Origin: Brienomyrus brachyistius | Taxonomy: Eukaryota; Chordata; Actinopteri; Osteoglossiformes; Mormyridae | NCBI RefSeq assembly: GCF_023856365.1 | Contig: NC_064538.1 | Location: 12,556,435 to 12,620,434 of the forward strand | DNA: 64,000 nucleotides | Direction: 5' to 3' | Shown here: piece after piece, positions 1 through 13,474 of the stretch | Layout of the letters: each line of letters begins with the position of its first letter | Numbering within the stretch: the first letter of the stretch is position 1 | The notes under the pieces: model-generated | What the model saw: only the letters and a program-made list of their open reading frames with translations | Databases searched by the model: none | What the model was told of the DNA's origin: nothing | Made by a program: the position numbers and the translations under genes

Positions 1-55
1 TTATTTCATGTAAAGGGTGGTTTTCGTCAACCCGGTTTTCCTTCTTCCCTCTCAG

Positions 56-3000
56 GTGGTCAAGCTGAAAAATGTGTTCCCTCACGGTACAGGCTTTGTC
101 TTAGTATTTGAGTATATGCTGTCAGACCTTTCTGAGGTCATACGCAACTCCCAGCAACCCCTCTCTGAGTCCCAGGTCAAAGGTTATATGCTGATGCTTC
201 TGAAGGGGGTGGCTTTTTGCCATGAGAATTCTATCATGCACCGGGTGAGACTAACTCTGAAATGTATTATTTTTATACATGTTTAAAATTTTTACTTAAT
301 GCATTAATTATCCCTGTGTTCTATTTGCTTATTTGGCAATGTTAAGTCAGGCATAGGGTGGCATGGTGGTGCAGTGGTTAGCACTGTTGCTTCACACCTC
401 TAGGACTGAGGTTCCAGCCTCAGCCATAGCTACATGTGTGTGGAGTTTGCATGTTCTCCCTATGGTATAGTAGGGTTTCCTTAAGGTACTCTGGTTCCCC
501 CCCCACAGTCCAAAAACACGCTGATTGGAATGACCAAATTGCCTGTGTAAGTGACTGGTGTGTGAATGTGCCCTGTGATGAGTTGGTGCCCCATCCTGAG
601 TTGTACCTTCCCTTGCGTCCATAGCCTCTGCGATAGGCTTCAGACTCCCCACAACCCTGAGTAGGACAAGTGGTTTCAGAAATGGATGGATGGAAGTCAT
701 TTGCATAATAAAAATCTAAGAGAGCCTTAATAGGACTCAAAGGTTCTTTGGGTTGTGAAGTTAGCCTTCTATGCTGTGGTACAGTACAGAGTAATCACAC
801 CAATCAAATTTGCTGGACTTTGGGGGTCAAATGAGCTCAGGCATGGTGCACATGTACTATAAGTACAACCTAAGAGACCTTCTCCCTGCAGGATCTGAAA
901 CCAGCTAACCTTCTCATCAGTTCCACTGGCCACCTCAAGATTGCAGACTTTGGCTTAGCCAGACTCTTCTCCAATGACGGCGAGCGGCTCTACAGTCACC
1001 AGGTGGCCACCAGGTACATGAGCACCCTGGGTTTAGGAGAACTTTGGCTGCTAATTGATCTTTTGTCTTCATGTGCGATGCTATATTTTGCATGGATAAT
1101 GAATTACAATCTCTTTAAAAACAACATTATTTGCATGATCCTGCCAGACAGAATATAAAAATTATATGACAAAACTCCTAAAGTTGTCATTTGTCTGGAA
1201 GTGTAATGTATTTTTTTTACGGTCACATATAAATACCTCTAATAAAGAAAGAGAGCTGTTTCCAATCCTTCCCCTGTTCCTCAGATGGTACCGAGCACCA
1301 GAGCTCCTCTACGGTGCCCGGAAGTATGATGAGGGTGTGGACCTCTGGTATGTTCCTGCAGTCCTGCCTATAAAATAAGCCTCGGAGTTTGTGTCTATTG
1401 TGATGTTTCTTGACCTCTAGCAATAAGACGAGGAGCAGAGAGTGTAATTGACATGGAATGAAAGGAGACTATAAATGAAGTGGCGCTGTATCTGTTCATA
1501 TTAATTGTTACTCATATGTGGTAAACAAATGTTAGGGGATGATTGTAACTTGGACTTCTCAGCGTTTTCTTTCACTTAGTTTTATGGACTTTATATACTT
1601 TTATTGTTTATGTCAGATCATTTTTTAAGGGGGGGCGGCATGGTGGTGCAGTGGTTAGCACTGTTGCCTCACACCTCTGGGACCCGGGTTCGAGTCTCTG
1701 CCTGGGTCACATGTGTGTGGAGTTTGCATGTTCTCCCCATGTCGTCGTGGGGTTTCCTCCGGGTACTCCGGTTTCCCCCCACAGTCCAAAAACATGCCGA
1801 GGCCAATTGGACTTGCAAAATTTCCCAGTAGGATTGCATGTGTGAGTGCATGGTGTGTGAGTGTGCCCTGCGATGGGCTGACCCCCCATCCTGGGTTGTT
1901 CCCTGCCTCGTGCCCATTGCTTCCGGGATAGGCTCCGGACACCCCGCGACTCAGTAGGATAAGCAGTTTGGAAAATGGATGGATGGATGGATGGATGGAA
2001 TTTTTTAAGGGTGTAAGTTAAAGTAGGAACCTTATTTGCTCTCTGTGCTGCAGTAGTGGGTGACAGTGCACTTCCCCTGATCCTGTGAGTCACTGGCAAA
2101 TACCAGTGAGGATCACGAATTTGAATTCATTTGAACAAAGCATATATTCAAAACCCCAGCTGTGTGTCTACAGTCGTATGTAAAAGTTTGACTTGATTCA
2201 GTTAGTTCCTTAGTGGGAAGTTAATGTAACCTCTGCAGGGTCCAAAATTCAAAGTACTTTTGTTATTTTAATTTGCTGACTTTAAGCGATTGTGGGGGGG
2301 AAATAGTATGTGGAAAAATTTGGCCACCCGTCCTGCTGATTCATTAACTTTTTTTTCCTAATCTCAAAACTAAAGCCCAAAAATGCCACCTCCTTGGTTG
2401 AATAAATACTCTGACCCCTCTAACCTCTTACCATGTTGCACCTTTTCTGAACGACCATGGGCCCCAACAAGCAGCTGGCTGAAGCCTTGAAAATAAAGAT
2501 AACTGACTGTTGCAAAACAGGGGAAGATAAAAAGATTTAATTGCTTCCAGCATGGAATATGCATTGTTAGAAACATCGTTTAAAATGGAATTTAAGGGGA
2601 ACTGTTGAAATTAAAGCTAGATCTGAGACACCTAAAACATTTCACAGAAATTCACATAAACTGGTCAGACATATAATGTAAGTACTAAATATGCAAAAGA
2701 CTTGCATAACATGACTCTAGCTAACAGGTCTGCTTTAATGTGTTGCCTACTGAAAACTTATTCGCATGAAACAGGTATTCTGAAAAGTCTCGTTTTAAGT
2801 GGAAAAAAACACTGGGAAGCTTTTAAAACAAAGTACTGTGGGCTAACAAAGCAAAAAATTAGCTTGTTCATCATAAGCATTGTATAGCGAACGCGTAGCC
2901 AATCTTATCCTCAAAGGGCCGCTGTGTGCGCATGGTTTTCGCTGCGACTCCCTAATTAAGTCACTAGTTAGAGGACTGATTGGCTGAAGATTCCTCACAC

Positions 3001-4995
3001 CTGGGTGCGAACAGCTGACCTAAAGGCCGCATATACACCGACCCTTTGCGGATATGATTGGCTACCCCTGGTATCGCATGTTATGCATAACCGTTGAATA
3101 GCATAGCATATAGTATGGTGTGAATGAAAGGAAGAATGGATTCAACTTAATACTCAGGAGTCTTCAAAACAAATGTCACTGAAGAAATGAAAGTAGAAAG
3201 AAATTTTAGTAAGACGATTACTAAGACCCATCAAGAATATCAATGAAGTAAATCTGCAGCACATACAGGATGATCCAAGAATCTTTCTTGGCTAGAAAAG
3301 TTATTCAAGGAAGAGTGCAAAAAAAATCTTAAGGTAAAAATAAAGACTTTTCTTGGATACCAGAACGATTTTGAAGCTGTAATCTCTGCCAAAGACAGTG
3401 ATACAAAGTGATTAATACTTATTAATAGGGTGTCCACACTATTGTACATGTTACATATCTGTTATTTTATTTCTTTTTCAATATTTAATTTCAGTGGCAC
3501 ATTGGATAACACTGTTGTCTCACCTCCCCGGCTGAGGGATTGAGAGTTGGCAGGTTCTGATGGTTCACGTGGGATTACTCCTCGTATTCCTGTTTTCTCC
3601 CGCAGTCCCGAGTCATCCAGTTAGTCTAACTGACATGTCTAGGTTGCCCTTAGTGAATGATTGTGTGCATATGTGTGGTCTGTGATGGCCTGGCATCCCC
3701 TCCAGGCTGTACCCCAGCCTTGTGCCCTGGCTGCCTGGGATTGGCTCCAGGCCCCCGCAACCCTGACCAGGAAACGGGGTTAGAACATTGTGGGGTGCAA
3801 ACAGCAGCTGTGCATTAAAACCTGCAGATGCAAGTCACACTTCAGCTTGGATGGCGCAGAACTTGACATTAAAAGAATTATATAGTTTGACCAGCGGCAG
3901 CCAAATTTTCGCTTACAACTATATATACCTTTCATTACTAATCCCAGTCCTGTATTGTGTACACCAGGGCAGTGGGCTGCATCTTTGGCGAGCTGCTAAA
4001 TAACTCCCCATTGTTTCCTGGCGAGAATGACATCGAGCAGCTCTGTTGTGTACTGAGGGTACTCGGAACGCCCAACCAGCATGTCTGGCCGGTGAGCTTC
4101 AGTTGCCATGATGCACCACACCATTGTCTACTGCAGCGTTGGAGAGAATGGGGCAGGGGTGCCTGCTCTGGCCGGATCTGCCCCAGTTCATTTGAGTTTG
4201 AAGTTAGAGCGCCTAGAGATATTCTGTCTAAGTAAGGTTCTTTCTTTCCTGGCTCAGGAGATTACAGAGCTGCCAGATTTCAACAAGATCACCTTCAAAG
4301 AAAACCCTCCCATTCCACTAGAGGAGATTGTGCCTGACACTTCTGCTCAGGCTGTGGACCTGCTTAAGAAGTTCTTGGTCTATCCCTCCAAACAGCGCAT
4401 CAGAGCCAGCCAGGTCAGCCATCAGCTTGGGTTCTGAAGGGTATATTTGGAAAGCATTTATCGTTATCGTGTGTCGATCTGGGCCAGCACAGTCGCTCAG
4501 TGGTTAGCTTCACACCGTCGCCCGGTTCTACGTATGTGGAGGTCATATGTTCTCCCCGTGTTGTCATGGGATTTCCTCCAGGTTCTCAGAGTTCTCCCAA
4601 CAGTCCAAATACATGCTAAATTGGAGGTGATTTGGAGTTGGAGGTGTGAGTGTGTCCTGAGATGGATTGGCACCCCATTCTGGGTTATTCCCTGCCTCGC
4701 ACCCGTAACTTCCAGGATAGGCTTATCCCGTTGCCATTAGTAACTTATTAATGTAAGTTCCTGAAACTGACCAAAACAGCCCTGTTTTATTGTCATTCTC
4801 CAGGCTCTCCTCCACCCTTACTTCTTCACAGACCCTTTGCCTGCCCACCACTCTGAGCTTCCTATTCCTCAGCATGGGGGGAATCGCTGTCGCCAGCGCC
4901 TGCAGCCCCCCCATGAGTTTTCTGTGGACCGGCCTCTTCACGAGAGTTTGATAGATCCTGGACTCCTCCAAGGACATGCGTGGGGGTACTTCTGA
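56..4995 (+). CDS. cdk20: Cyclin-dependent kinase 20 (cell-cycle-related kinase), 3' six exons; 5' end outside window
   Basis: Serine/threonine kinase of the CDK family, known for roles in the cell cycle and ciliary/Hedgehog signalling. Visible exons: 56-244, 892-1013, 1285-1347, 3968-4091, 4258-4413, 4804-4995 (stop TGA 4993-4995). All have AG acceptors and GT donors, and the phases join to give 281 residues. Counting from human CDK20 (346 aa, from memory), about 64 N-terminal residues, including the glycine loop and catalytic lysine, lie upstream of the window. Seen in order: the hinge-region [12 protein letters not shown] segment, [10 protein letters not shown] catalytic loop across exons 1-2, DFGLAR, the T-loop THR in HQVATRWYRAPE, GVDLW, the ND-IEQL CMGC insert, and a C-terminal DRPLHESL tail typical of CDK20. 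The serine after GVDLW in the human protein is alanine here. Introns carry several SINEs. Identification is firm; the missing start is not a truncation of the gene. Confidence 0.96.
358..693 (+). mobile_element. V-SINE-type retroposon (diverged copy) in cdk20 intron
   Basis: The sequence starts with a tRNA-like head (GTGGTGCAGTGGTTAGCACT), continues with the conserved GTGGAGTTTGCATGTTCTCC block and ends in a short GGATGGATGG tail, the layout of DANA/Mermaid-type V-SINEs. It parallels the better preserved copy at 1632-1999. AAGTCA occurs on both sides (344-349 and 694-699) as a possible weak target duplication. It codes for nothing; short open frames on either strand here are by chance. Confidence 0.8.
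1632..1999 (+). mobile_element. Full-length V-SINE-type retroposon with target-site duplication
   Basis: Near-intact SINE in a cdk20 intron. It has a tRNA-derived head with a B-box-like GGGTTCGAGTC, the conserved central V-SINE block (TGTGTGGAGTTTGCATGTTC), a unique 3' part and a (GGAT)n tail. Flanks carry the direct repeat ATTTTTTAAGG at 1620-1630 and 2000-2010, which marks it as a retrotransposed insertion. It is the best in-window reference for the other copies. Confidence 0.88.
2890..3070. mobile_element. hAT-type MITE, older copy
   Basis: About 181 bp with long imperfect terminal inverted repeats: the start (GTAGCCAATCTTATCC) mirrors the end (GGATATGATTGGCTAC). The middle is closely similar to the element at 18961-19139 (shared GAGGACTGATTGGCTGAAG). 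Flanking 8-mers GTATAGCG and GTATCGCA agree at 6 of 8 positions, consistent with a decayed 8-bp duplication of the hAT superfamily. No transposase is encoded. Confidence 0.7.
3494..3785 (+). mobile_element. Old, diverged SINE copy in cdk20 intron
   Basis: Layout as in the V-SINEs of this window but strongly diverged: a head with GTTGTCTCACCTCCC, a middle TTTTCTCCCGCAGTCC, then GTGATGGCCTGGCATCCCC and a GGGATTGGCTCCAGG block near the 3' end. It may be a different subfamily. No clear target duplication was seen. Confidence 0.6.
4482..4738 (+). mobile_element. Diverged V-SINE copy in last cdk20 intron
   Basis: It contains GCTCAGTGGTTAGC, GTTCTCCCCGTGTTGTCATGGG, the AGTCCAAATACATGC block and the GGGTTATTCCCTGCCTCGCACC 3' block seen in the copy at 1632-1999. 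It ends without an intact GGATG tail. The copy lies between the fifth and last visible cdk20 exons and does not touch either splice site. Confidence 0.7.
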
Positions 4996-6862
4996 GCCGC
5001 CCACCCACCACTATTTATTTCTAAATGTATCATTATTGTTGTTTTTGTTTACATTTTAATATTTACATAGAAGTAATTGCCTGCTAAGATTTCCCTTCCC
5101 ATTTTACTGACGGCAATTTTATTTTAAATAAGATATTTATTGGATGTATGCTTGTTATTTCAGGTTCCAAACTCGGGTGACTTATGTTCTTATTTATTCG
5201 TGTAGAATGTCAGACTGTCATCAGTGTGTCCCCAGTAAAATCACTACTGAAAAGGAACCATTCAAGTTCGGATGGCGATTAATATGTGTGTGTGATCTTA
5301 TGTCATGGTTGACAAACCGATGGCTGTAATCACCAGAGAAGTCTGACCGTGACGTTTCAGAGACTTTTTCCTCAACATTCTTAGTTCAGGTTCCCCGCAG
5401 ACATGATTGTAGAAGCTTGGCTCTTGTTTTGAATGGGCCGACACTCTCCACACTGCAGTGGATCAGTGACAGTGGCCAGTGGTCAGTGTCTTTCTTTTCT
5501 TTACTCTTATATGGCTTAGTGATCACTCCACTGTAATTAACTATGTCAAGGCTATCTATGAATCATCCACTGAAAAGACTGGTGGAGCATTCAGGAATGG
5601 GTATGTCCAGGACAAGGTTCCATTGGCATCTGGCTAGGGCAATATCGGACTGCTCTACCACAGAAGTCAGAAGGGAGTTGATTCAGAGGGGTATTATTTT
5701 CCATCCTCATAAACCCAGAGATTTCTGGGACCTTTTCTACCTCGATGAAAGGGCAGTTTCTTGTCTTTTACAGCATTACCACACATACAGATAGCAGTCT
5801 AGCCTGTGAGCATGGCTCAATGCTAGGGGAGGTTTGAGTGTGTCGTGATGTTTTCAGACCTCTGAGACCAAACCATTTTCTTTTTTTTTTTGGTCAGTGG
5901 GATGACTGTGTCTGTCTGTGTGTGGCTGTTAAGGGTGTGGAACCAGAGACGGTTACAACAGAATACCCCCCCCCCCCCACTCTGTGCTGTTATTGCTAAT
6001 GAATGATTGCGATCCATATTTATTGAAGTTCAAAGGCTTTTTCTTTGCAGCACTTGACTGTTGGGGGGGGGTTACAGTTTGTAGGTCCATCATAGATCCT
6101 TAATTTTGAACTTGCATAGAGAAAACTGGTAATGACTCCAGGGAGCTGGGATTCGGAACCTGGCTGTTAAGGTCCAAATCAACATATCATTATCTGGAGT
6201 TCATGGCGACAGATTAATTGCAGGTTTGCCCCAGTGTTGTGAAATTTTTCATAAATATTGAATGCATATCCTGAAAGATAAGTGCTGGAATGTGTGCCAG
6301 AATATCCATTATGACACAGTATTAAAACTTCAGGTTCTAAGTTGGTGTCTGTCTTTTACTTTTACTTTTCTCTCTTGCGTGTGGCTTTTTTTGGTTTTGC
6401 ACCCGGGTGTGTTCAGTCATGTCAAAAGGCTCAGTAGGTTGTGTGCGACAGAGATAAGACATGTTCACAGAAGCCTCCTTCTGGGGAACTTGAGGCTGAG
6501 ACACTCCACTGGCATCGTATTCGCCATTGTACCAGTCTGCTGCAAGCACTTTCATACGTTTTCTAAGGCCTGTGTGTCTTATCTGCCATGTCCCCACCAT
6601 TCCAACAGCAATAAAACAGGCAATGATTCAAATCATAAAATTCAAATGAATTTCTTAGGGGAACTGAACTACGGCCATGCACCAGTGCAATGGGGAGTGA
6701 TTATTCCGTGGAGTTGCTTTGGTTACTTTGGGATAACACCGTTATAGACTATAACAGTCCTGGGAATGCACGTGGTGGTGCTTATTAATTCTGACATATA
6801 CACGGACTTCCTGCCACACAGGCATGGCACAGGGCTCTGAGAGAGACCCCATCCATCTAAGC

Positions 6863-6935
6863 CAGTCTTTCCCATTCCGGTCCTCAGAGACCCACAAACA
6901 GTCCACGTTTTTGCTCCCTCCCAGCTTCCGGTAGG
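6863..6935 (+). mobile_element. hAT MITE fragment (one end)
   Basis: It matches the left half of the palindromic element at 13311-13474: a CAGT start, GGTCCTCAGAGACCCACA, then GTCCACGTTTTTGCTCCCTCCCAG shared with few mismatches. The right inverted end is not seen, so this is a truncated copy. Confidence 0.6.
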
Positions 6936-9900
6936 CAGCTATTCTAATCACAGGCCTTATGCAGAAAGACACGTAGTAGAGGATGTATTTTGTCTCTGTT
7001 TATAATTATTCACAAGCAGGATTTCCACACCATCAGTGGTGGCTATACACTGGCTCTTGTGGTTAATGGTTATCAGACATGTCTATCTGTGTTTTGACTC
7101 AAGACTCTGTCCTCTCCTACACTGTCTGGGGAAAAAAATACATGTAGTATGTCCAAAGTTTTGGAGACTTTTTATGACTTAATCTGTCGAGCAACACCTC
7201 CCATTTTTCAGGAGATGCTTCGGCTTGGACCCACCCAGCTTTCTGCCCAGTGGTGAACTTCCTCTGTCCTCTCGTGCATTGTTGTACATCACTCTAGTTC
7301 TTGTACGTCTGCATCAGAGTTCCCACACGGACGCTCCTGTGTAGCCTGTACATGTCTGCTTTCCCCTTTCAGTGTGCACCTCTTGGTGTCTGAGAACATG
7401 CTTTACCCAGAGATCCTTTCTGCAGGCTGCTGGCAGCGCTCTGTTCCTGTGAGTACGCCCAGTGACAGCAGCAGCTGGCCCGCTCCCTTAATTCTGATAA
7501 CCTCTTATCAGAGCATTGCAGCCACATGCCTAGCTACAGCACCCTTCTCTCAGGCCCAACTGTACACTGGCCTGTCCCGCCCCCACACCCCACCACGGAA
7601 CCCCCTGAGGGTCTCCAGCCCTTCCTCTCATGGTCTCTCATGCGACATCCTTAATCCTCTAGTCATCCACTTTTCCCTCATTACACGTTCTAATGCAGTC
7701 CTCCAGTAGCCTCGCATTGTTGAAAAGCTGACAAGGAAGTCCTTTACAAGCTATCTTCACACATGCAAAAGCTGATAGATTTGGTTGTTCCAGTTACTAT
7801 TAATAAAGACATTATTGTTGGTATCATTGTTATGATCGTTTTGCAACACTTTGCCTTGTGTGACACTGATTTAGAGCTTCTTTCTTTTTTAATAAAATCA
7901 ATGTCATTTGAAAACCGTCTCAGAGGTTTGTTACTTCGAAATTTATGGTCACTCTGCAATAAAAATAGGTTTGGTTAATGGTCTTAATAATGCGATTTAT
8001 AATGAGATGTTACAAGGAATAACAGGTTAGTTTGAATTCCATAACTGAATAAGTGTTAAAAAGAATGTAAATGGAATGATGTTTCGGCAATTAAAATGCA
8101 AAAATGTGTTTGAGAGTAAAATCAATGGTTTAGAATCCATTTCACAAAGGTAACTGACATCAGCTTCATACTAAGCATGATGAACGGGGGCAGAGATAGA
8201 GCTCATTTCTATTGACGGTTCTGAACTGTCATAATAATTCATAAAAATGGTCAAATGTAAGTAGCACTGGTTGTATAGCATGCAGTGAAGTAATCTGGAT
8301 GTCACTGCACCTGCAACTGCTGGCATTTCAGTTTTTAAATCAAACCACTGTTCTTACTTTCCTCCAAAGGTGAAAATGAACAAAGGGGATGGGGAGGTAT
8401 GTGTGTGTGTGGGGGGGGTGCTTTGCCTAACAAATTTGCCCCTTTCCCTCCGCTAGCCGAGTCAGTACGTCCGTATCTTTCTTCATTGCTGCATTTGTTC
8501 CAATTTGCATTTTACTGTTCCCAGCTCAGCTGCTGAATGGTGCCGCATCTTTGCATTTTCAGTGGCTTTGTTCAGTCACCCCACCTCTCGCTTTACCTGG
8601 ATGAGTGGGTGAGCTTGTGTAGAGGCCAGGGGATTTGTGTGTATTTGTATGTGTATCTTATACATAAATCTGTTTGTGACTTGATGCCAAAACCCTAAGC
8701 CTGTTACTCATGTTTCAGTTATTTATATGATTTAGCCACCAAGGATAATGGAAACACATTTCACATGAGTTTGTAGAATAAAGATATTAGACGGTAACAG
8801 TAAAATGAACACACTCGGGCTTGTTGTGTTGCATTGTGCTCAAAGTACACAAAAAAATATGTTATTCTTATTTAACTCTTCTGCAATAATAAAGGTGGTT
8901 TGTCTGAAAATCTGAAATTAAAATCATTTTTGTTATGGAATTATGTTTCCACAATTTCCAAAGTAGAAGACACAAAACTGCTTCCTGTCTTCAGGCCCTG
9001 GGGGGAACAGAGCCCCCCCGCTGTCAGCCGATCACACAGCCTGCTGAGTGTCTAGTTTTTCATTGATTGCAAATTATTGTAAATTACAGAATTTCTTAAA
9101 ATAATTTTCTTATTCAGCTAATGATATGCAGTACCTGGAACAGCTTGGCACGTGTGGACTTAGTAAAAGAATAAAACCCAGCTTTAAAGCACATTTCAAA
9201 AGAAAAACAAACTTTTTTGGGAGGAATTTAAAGGTTCACGTACGAGTCTCACAGTGACATTGCACTGCATTCCCAAGGAATGTGGCATTATAACAAATCC
9301 AGCTTCTCACTTTGGCCAAAGGATGATGCAAGTGTTGATATAGTCCATTTATTAATTGAATTGAGGTTATGATCAATCGTCAGTTGCAATTGAGAAAAAA
9401 AAAATCACATAACATCTGAATCACAATGCACCGCTTTGTGATGTTTCTGTAAAGTATTCCATCCCTCTAAAAGCAGCCTTGTCTGATGTTTTTCGTCTGT
9501 CAGGTATCTTTCTGTTGTTTTATGTTTCACCTCCAGCTCAGTGAGAAATTACTCATGAGCAAATATCAATTGTTCCGATGGTGAATATGACACAATTAAA
9601 ATACAATATGAAAGTTTTCTGGTAAGTTATTCCTGTTTTGTTTTCAATATGTGAAGCAAATACTAAAAATGTCATAGATGAAAAATAGTGAGGCTCTATG
9701 AAAGTCCTATTATATTCAGTTTAAATTTTACATTTGCAGTTTGAGTTCCTAAATTTTGATGCTGCCACACACAGAGACACACACACATGCGCTGACAGTG
9801 CAGCAGGAGAGGAGTGTCAGAGGGTGTGTCCTGTAGTGTTCTTCTGTCGGTATAACTTACTGCCCCAGAGTTTAATCACTCTTCTGGAGAGTCCCCTACA

Positions 9901-12900
9901 TGCTTCCCCTGTTCGACACGATCGGCAGCCTCATCCCTGCATGACCTGGGGCACCACACTGCTGCCACAGGGTCACAAGAGACGATCCACAAGTTGTCAG
10001 TGCACCCCAGGCTGGTAAGCATCAGTTATTAATGCCTCCTGTATTGCTTAATATTTTGATTGAATTTGACATATGTTACTTGCCATAGATATGGGGGAAT
10101 ATCACCACAATGATGTGAACCTTAAATGCTACACTTAAAACAAATGGTTTCTTGTTTACTTACTATTTAACATTTCTATGTGCAGTTTTAGTATCATTAC
10201 ACAAAAATTACAAAACTTTTTTATTTAATGTGACAGAACTTCTGAATGTCCATTTTTGGCCTCTGTCAGAAGCATTGCCCGTACTATTGGAATCACACGA
10301 GCCTTGAAATTGCGGGGACAAAAGTTATTGTAATGAGTTCAAAATGCTGCTGTGTTTCAGTATGCTAGACATGTTGTGTTTTTTATTATTTACAGGAACA
10401 ATAAGTGGTAATGATAACATTTTTTATTGAAATGCGAGCAAAAATAATTATTAGTAAATTATACGTGTGTTTTTGGCTGCCAAGCAATTTGCGTTTTACT
10501 TTATTCGGAAATGGTTTGGACCCAGACCATCATTCAGACACAAATAGGACGTGATGTTGAGCTGGTGTATTTGTGAGACAGGCTCCTGCGGCCTGCCATC
10601 CTTGTGAGATCCAGTGCAGCTTGCTTTCTACGTTTGAGGGGAGTATTGAGTTTGTAGCTCACCCAGACTGCCTGTTTCTGTGGCATCATGCAGTCGACAT
10701 AACCTCATGTTCATAGGAATGAGGGCTTACAGTAGCACTGCCGTTTCTACCTTTTACCATATTATAAGGATTCCAAGAATCCTGAAGAGTATTTGTGAAG
10801 CTGCAGGTATGACAGTGGAATTTAATGCCTATTGAACATTAAAACTGAGTCAGGTGATGAGTCTTCTTGAGGTCCACTGTCCTGCCTCCTCACTCACAAG
10901 CCTGTGGATATTCCGCTCCACCATGTAACTGGTAGGGCAGAGTCCCATTCATTCAGTGTTCACACTGAGGCGTCACATGACATCACCTGCACTCAACACT
11001 CCTCCTGGTCCCGCCCCCGGCTGTGACTGGCCTCAGATATCAGGAGCTGCAGAAACCGAGTAAAAAGCTGCGTCATTTTGCATATCAGATACAGATGTGT
11101 GTGTGGATATCCTTCACTGTTTACTACCAGCAAGATGCCTGAGAATATTTTAGCAATAACTCACTTTTATGATAAATTATTATTGTTGTTATCCTTTGCT
11201 GACCTCACAGTACTCTTGAAGGTGATTAAGTTATCCGGGGAGCTGGAAATGCTGAATAAGGCTGATTAATAAATGCAAGATTCCCTCCTGGGACTCGAAC
11301 AAACAGCCTGTAGGTTGTGCCACTTCTGCCATGTGGGCTACATACAGAACACATTAAGGCATTGTACTTCGGGCAATAGCAATTCAGAGGAGATTAATAT
11401 CACCCCTGTTTCAAGGAAAATTATCCCCCCAGTATGATTTTATACAAAGATGCTAAACAACAGGCGTGTTTTGTTAGCTGGGCTGATTTCCAAATTCAGA
11501 ATCTCAGGTAAAGCAATGAACAATAAGAGTAAACAGTCACCAGCAAAAAAAAATACTAAAACTCATTATTAATAAGTGGGTTATAGTGAGACATATTTTT
11601 ATGTAACCTAAAATTTCAAATTAGAATTCCAGATTTAGCAGTTTTTGTACTAACCAGTGTGCAATGTGGCCAAAAGCATTTAACCTGTCATAAACTTGAT
11701 GCACACACCATTTTTAAATACTATGTGATCAGATGTTAAGACCATTGTAACTTTTATTAAAGAAATTTCATCATAAACAGAGAATCAAGAGTTCATACAT
11801 TTCAAGTAAATAAGCCAAGATGTCATTACTGGTTACAGGTACCAGAACACCACAAGATTTTTGTTTGAGCACCAATCTGGATACAAATCAAGTGGCAGTG
11901 AAGTGTAGGATGATTACGATGAATTGTCTGGGTCTTTTGCATGTTCCTCTTTTATACAGCAGACAGGATGTTAAGTTGGGGGTGTCTACTTCCTCATTTG
12001 TGGAAAAGGCCATTTACATGCTTACCCCAAGAAAGCAGTGGAGATCATGAGGAATATAACCCAGATAAGATTAATCAGAAATAAGGTGAAGTTAAAATGG
12101 TTGCCTTGGCCAACTGCATTTCAACGATAACTTGACAAAACCAGTCACCAAATGGGACACAATAGTATTACCAACTCACACATGTAGGTAATTGTCATAA
12201 AGTTAGCCTACTGAAACTTCACATGAATCTATCTGCTCCGTATTTATTCAGCACTGGGTCCCGGAGGAACCTTATCTCAAGTAGAACAGGGCGCTAGACA
12301 GGGCTTCTGGTTTGCTGGGACACCAGGCCGCCACAAAGCTCATACACACCTTAATTAAGCGATTTCAGAGATACCAGTTAGCCAGTCTTCAAGAGGAAAG
12401 GAGAGCACCAGCAGGAACCCACAATCTCCACAAATACAACTTCGGCAGCGTAAGGCACCATTTCCCACGGAGTCCCCAGGCTGCGCCAATCATTAGGGAC
12501 ATATATCATTTACTGCTTATGGCCATTTAACATAAGGAACCTCCAGAACTTCACATTTTTAAAAGATTCTGAAGGGCTGCAGCATTTAGTTGCACTTCAA
12601 TGAGAGACCATATGATAGCAAAACTAAAGCACCGGATAAGAGAAAATTCTACAGCCCCGTTACAGCCTGGCACAATGAGGCATGGATATGGGCAAGGGGA
12701 CAGTGTTCTCAGTCCAGAAACTGGCATCCAGTTTGCTGTCAAGGCACGTTTCACTTGTGAGTAATTTCCCATCTCTTAACAGATGCGTATTATCATTTAG
12801 GTACTCAGCAGTGCTTCATTACCAGTTCACAAGAAGCCTGAAACAAATTAAACTGTTTGTCAGGGCTGAGCGTTGAATGTGCCAGACATATCTCAGCTTA

Positions 12901-13310
12901 GAATTGGAATACTGTCAAGTGTAGCTGAACACATTATGTTTAATCTGAACAAATTTATACTCCTGACTAGGGAGGTTCAGTCTACAGCTGATATAGAAAA
13001 TCAGGCCCTTCAATAGCATCTCAGTACTGGAGCCAGCTATGTTGAAGCTTAGCTGGCTGTAATGCTGAGATTCTACTGAAGGGCTTGATTATCTCAGTCA
13101 GACCTGTTTTAGCGCATCTTCTCTGCCATTATTAAATTAGAGATGTTGGAGTGCAGATGGTGTTGAAGAGGAGGCAGCCAAGTGTCTGGTGTTTGTATTA
13201 TTAAAGCCTAGTCCATGTCTCAATCTATTCAAATAATCCTACAGAAATGGCTCTCAAACGTTATTAGAAGACATAGCTGGACTGCCAGCTTCCATGGCAG
13301 ACCTCTAATA

Positions 13311-13474
13311 CAGTGTTTTCCAACCTAGTCCTCATGGACCCACAGACGGTCCATGTTTTTGCTCCCTCCCAGTTCTCTGCCAGACAGTCTACATTTTTGC
13401 TCCCTACCAGGAGCAGAAAGGGAGCAAAAATGTGGACTGCTGTGGGTCCTCAAGGACCAGGTTGGGAAACACTG
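13311..13474. mobile_element. Palindromic hAT-type MITE
   Basis: A 164-bp near-palindrome. The left end CAGTGTTTTCCAACCTAGTC is mirrored by the right end, whose complement reads CAGTGTTTCCCAACCTGGTC, and the inner parts (TTTTTGCTCCCT / AGGGAGCAAAAA) also pair. Flanking 8-mers CTCTAATA (13303-13310) and GTCTAATG (13475-13482) agree at 6 of 8, as expected for an aged hAT insertion. It lies about 490 bp upstream of the gata1 start codon. Confidence 0.78.

Noticed and set aside
392..740. Overlapping open frames of about 100 codons on the minus strand
   Set aside because: They lie inside a V-SINE copy, and the same frames recur in the copy at 1632-1999. No domain.
1640..1710. tRNA gene at the head of the SINE
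   Set aside because: Only tRNA-like A and B boxes within a retroposon; no complete cloverleaf.
6262..6747. 161-codon open frame on plus and an 87-codon frame opposite
   Set aside because: No recognisable domain, no splice or promoter context, AT-rich intergenic DNA. Could not be supported as a gene.
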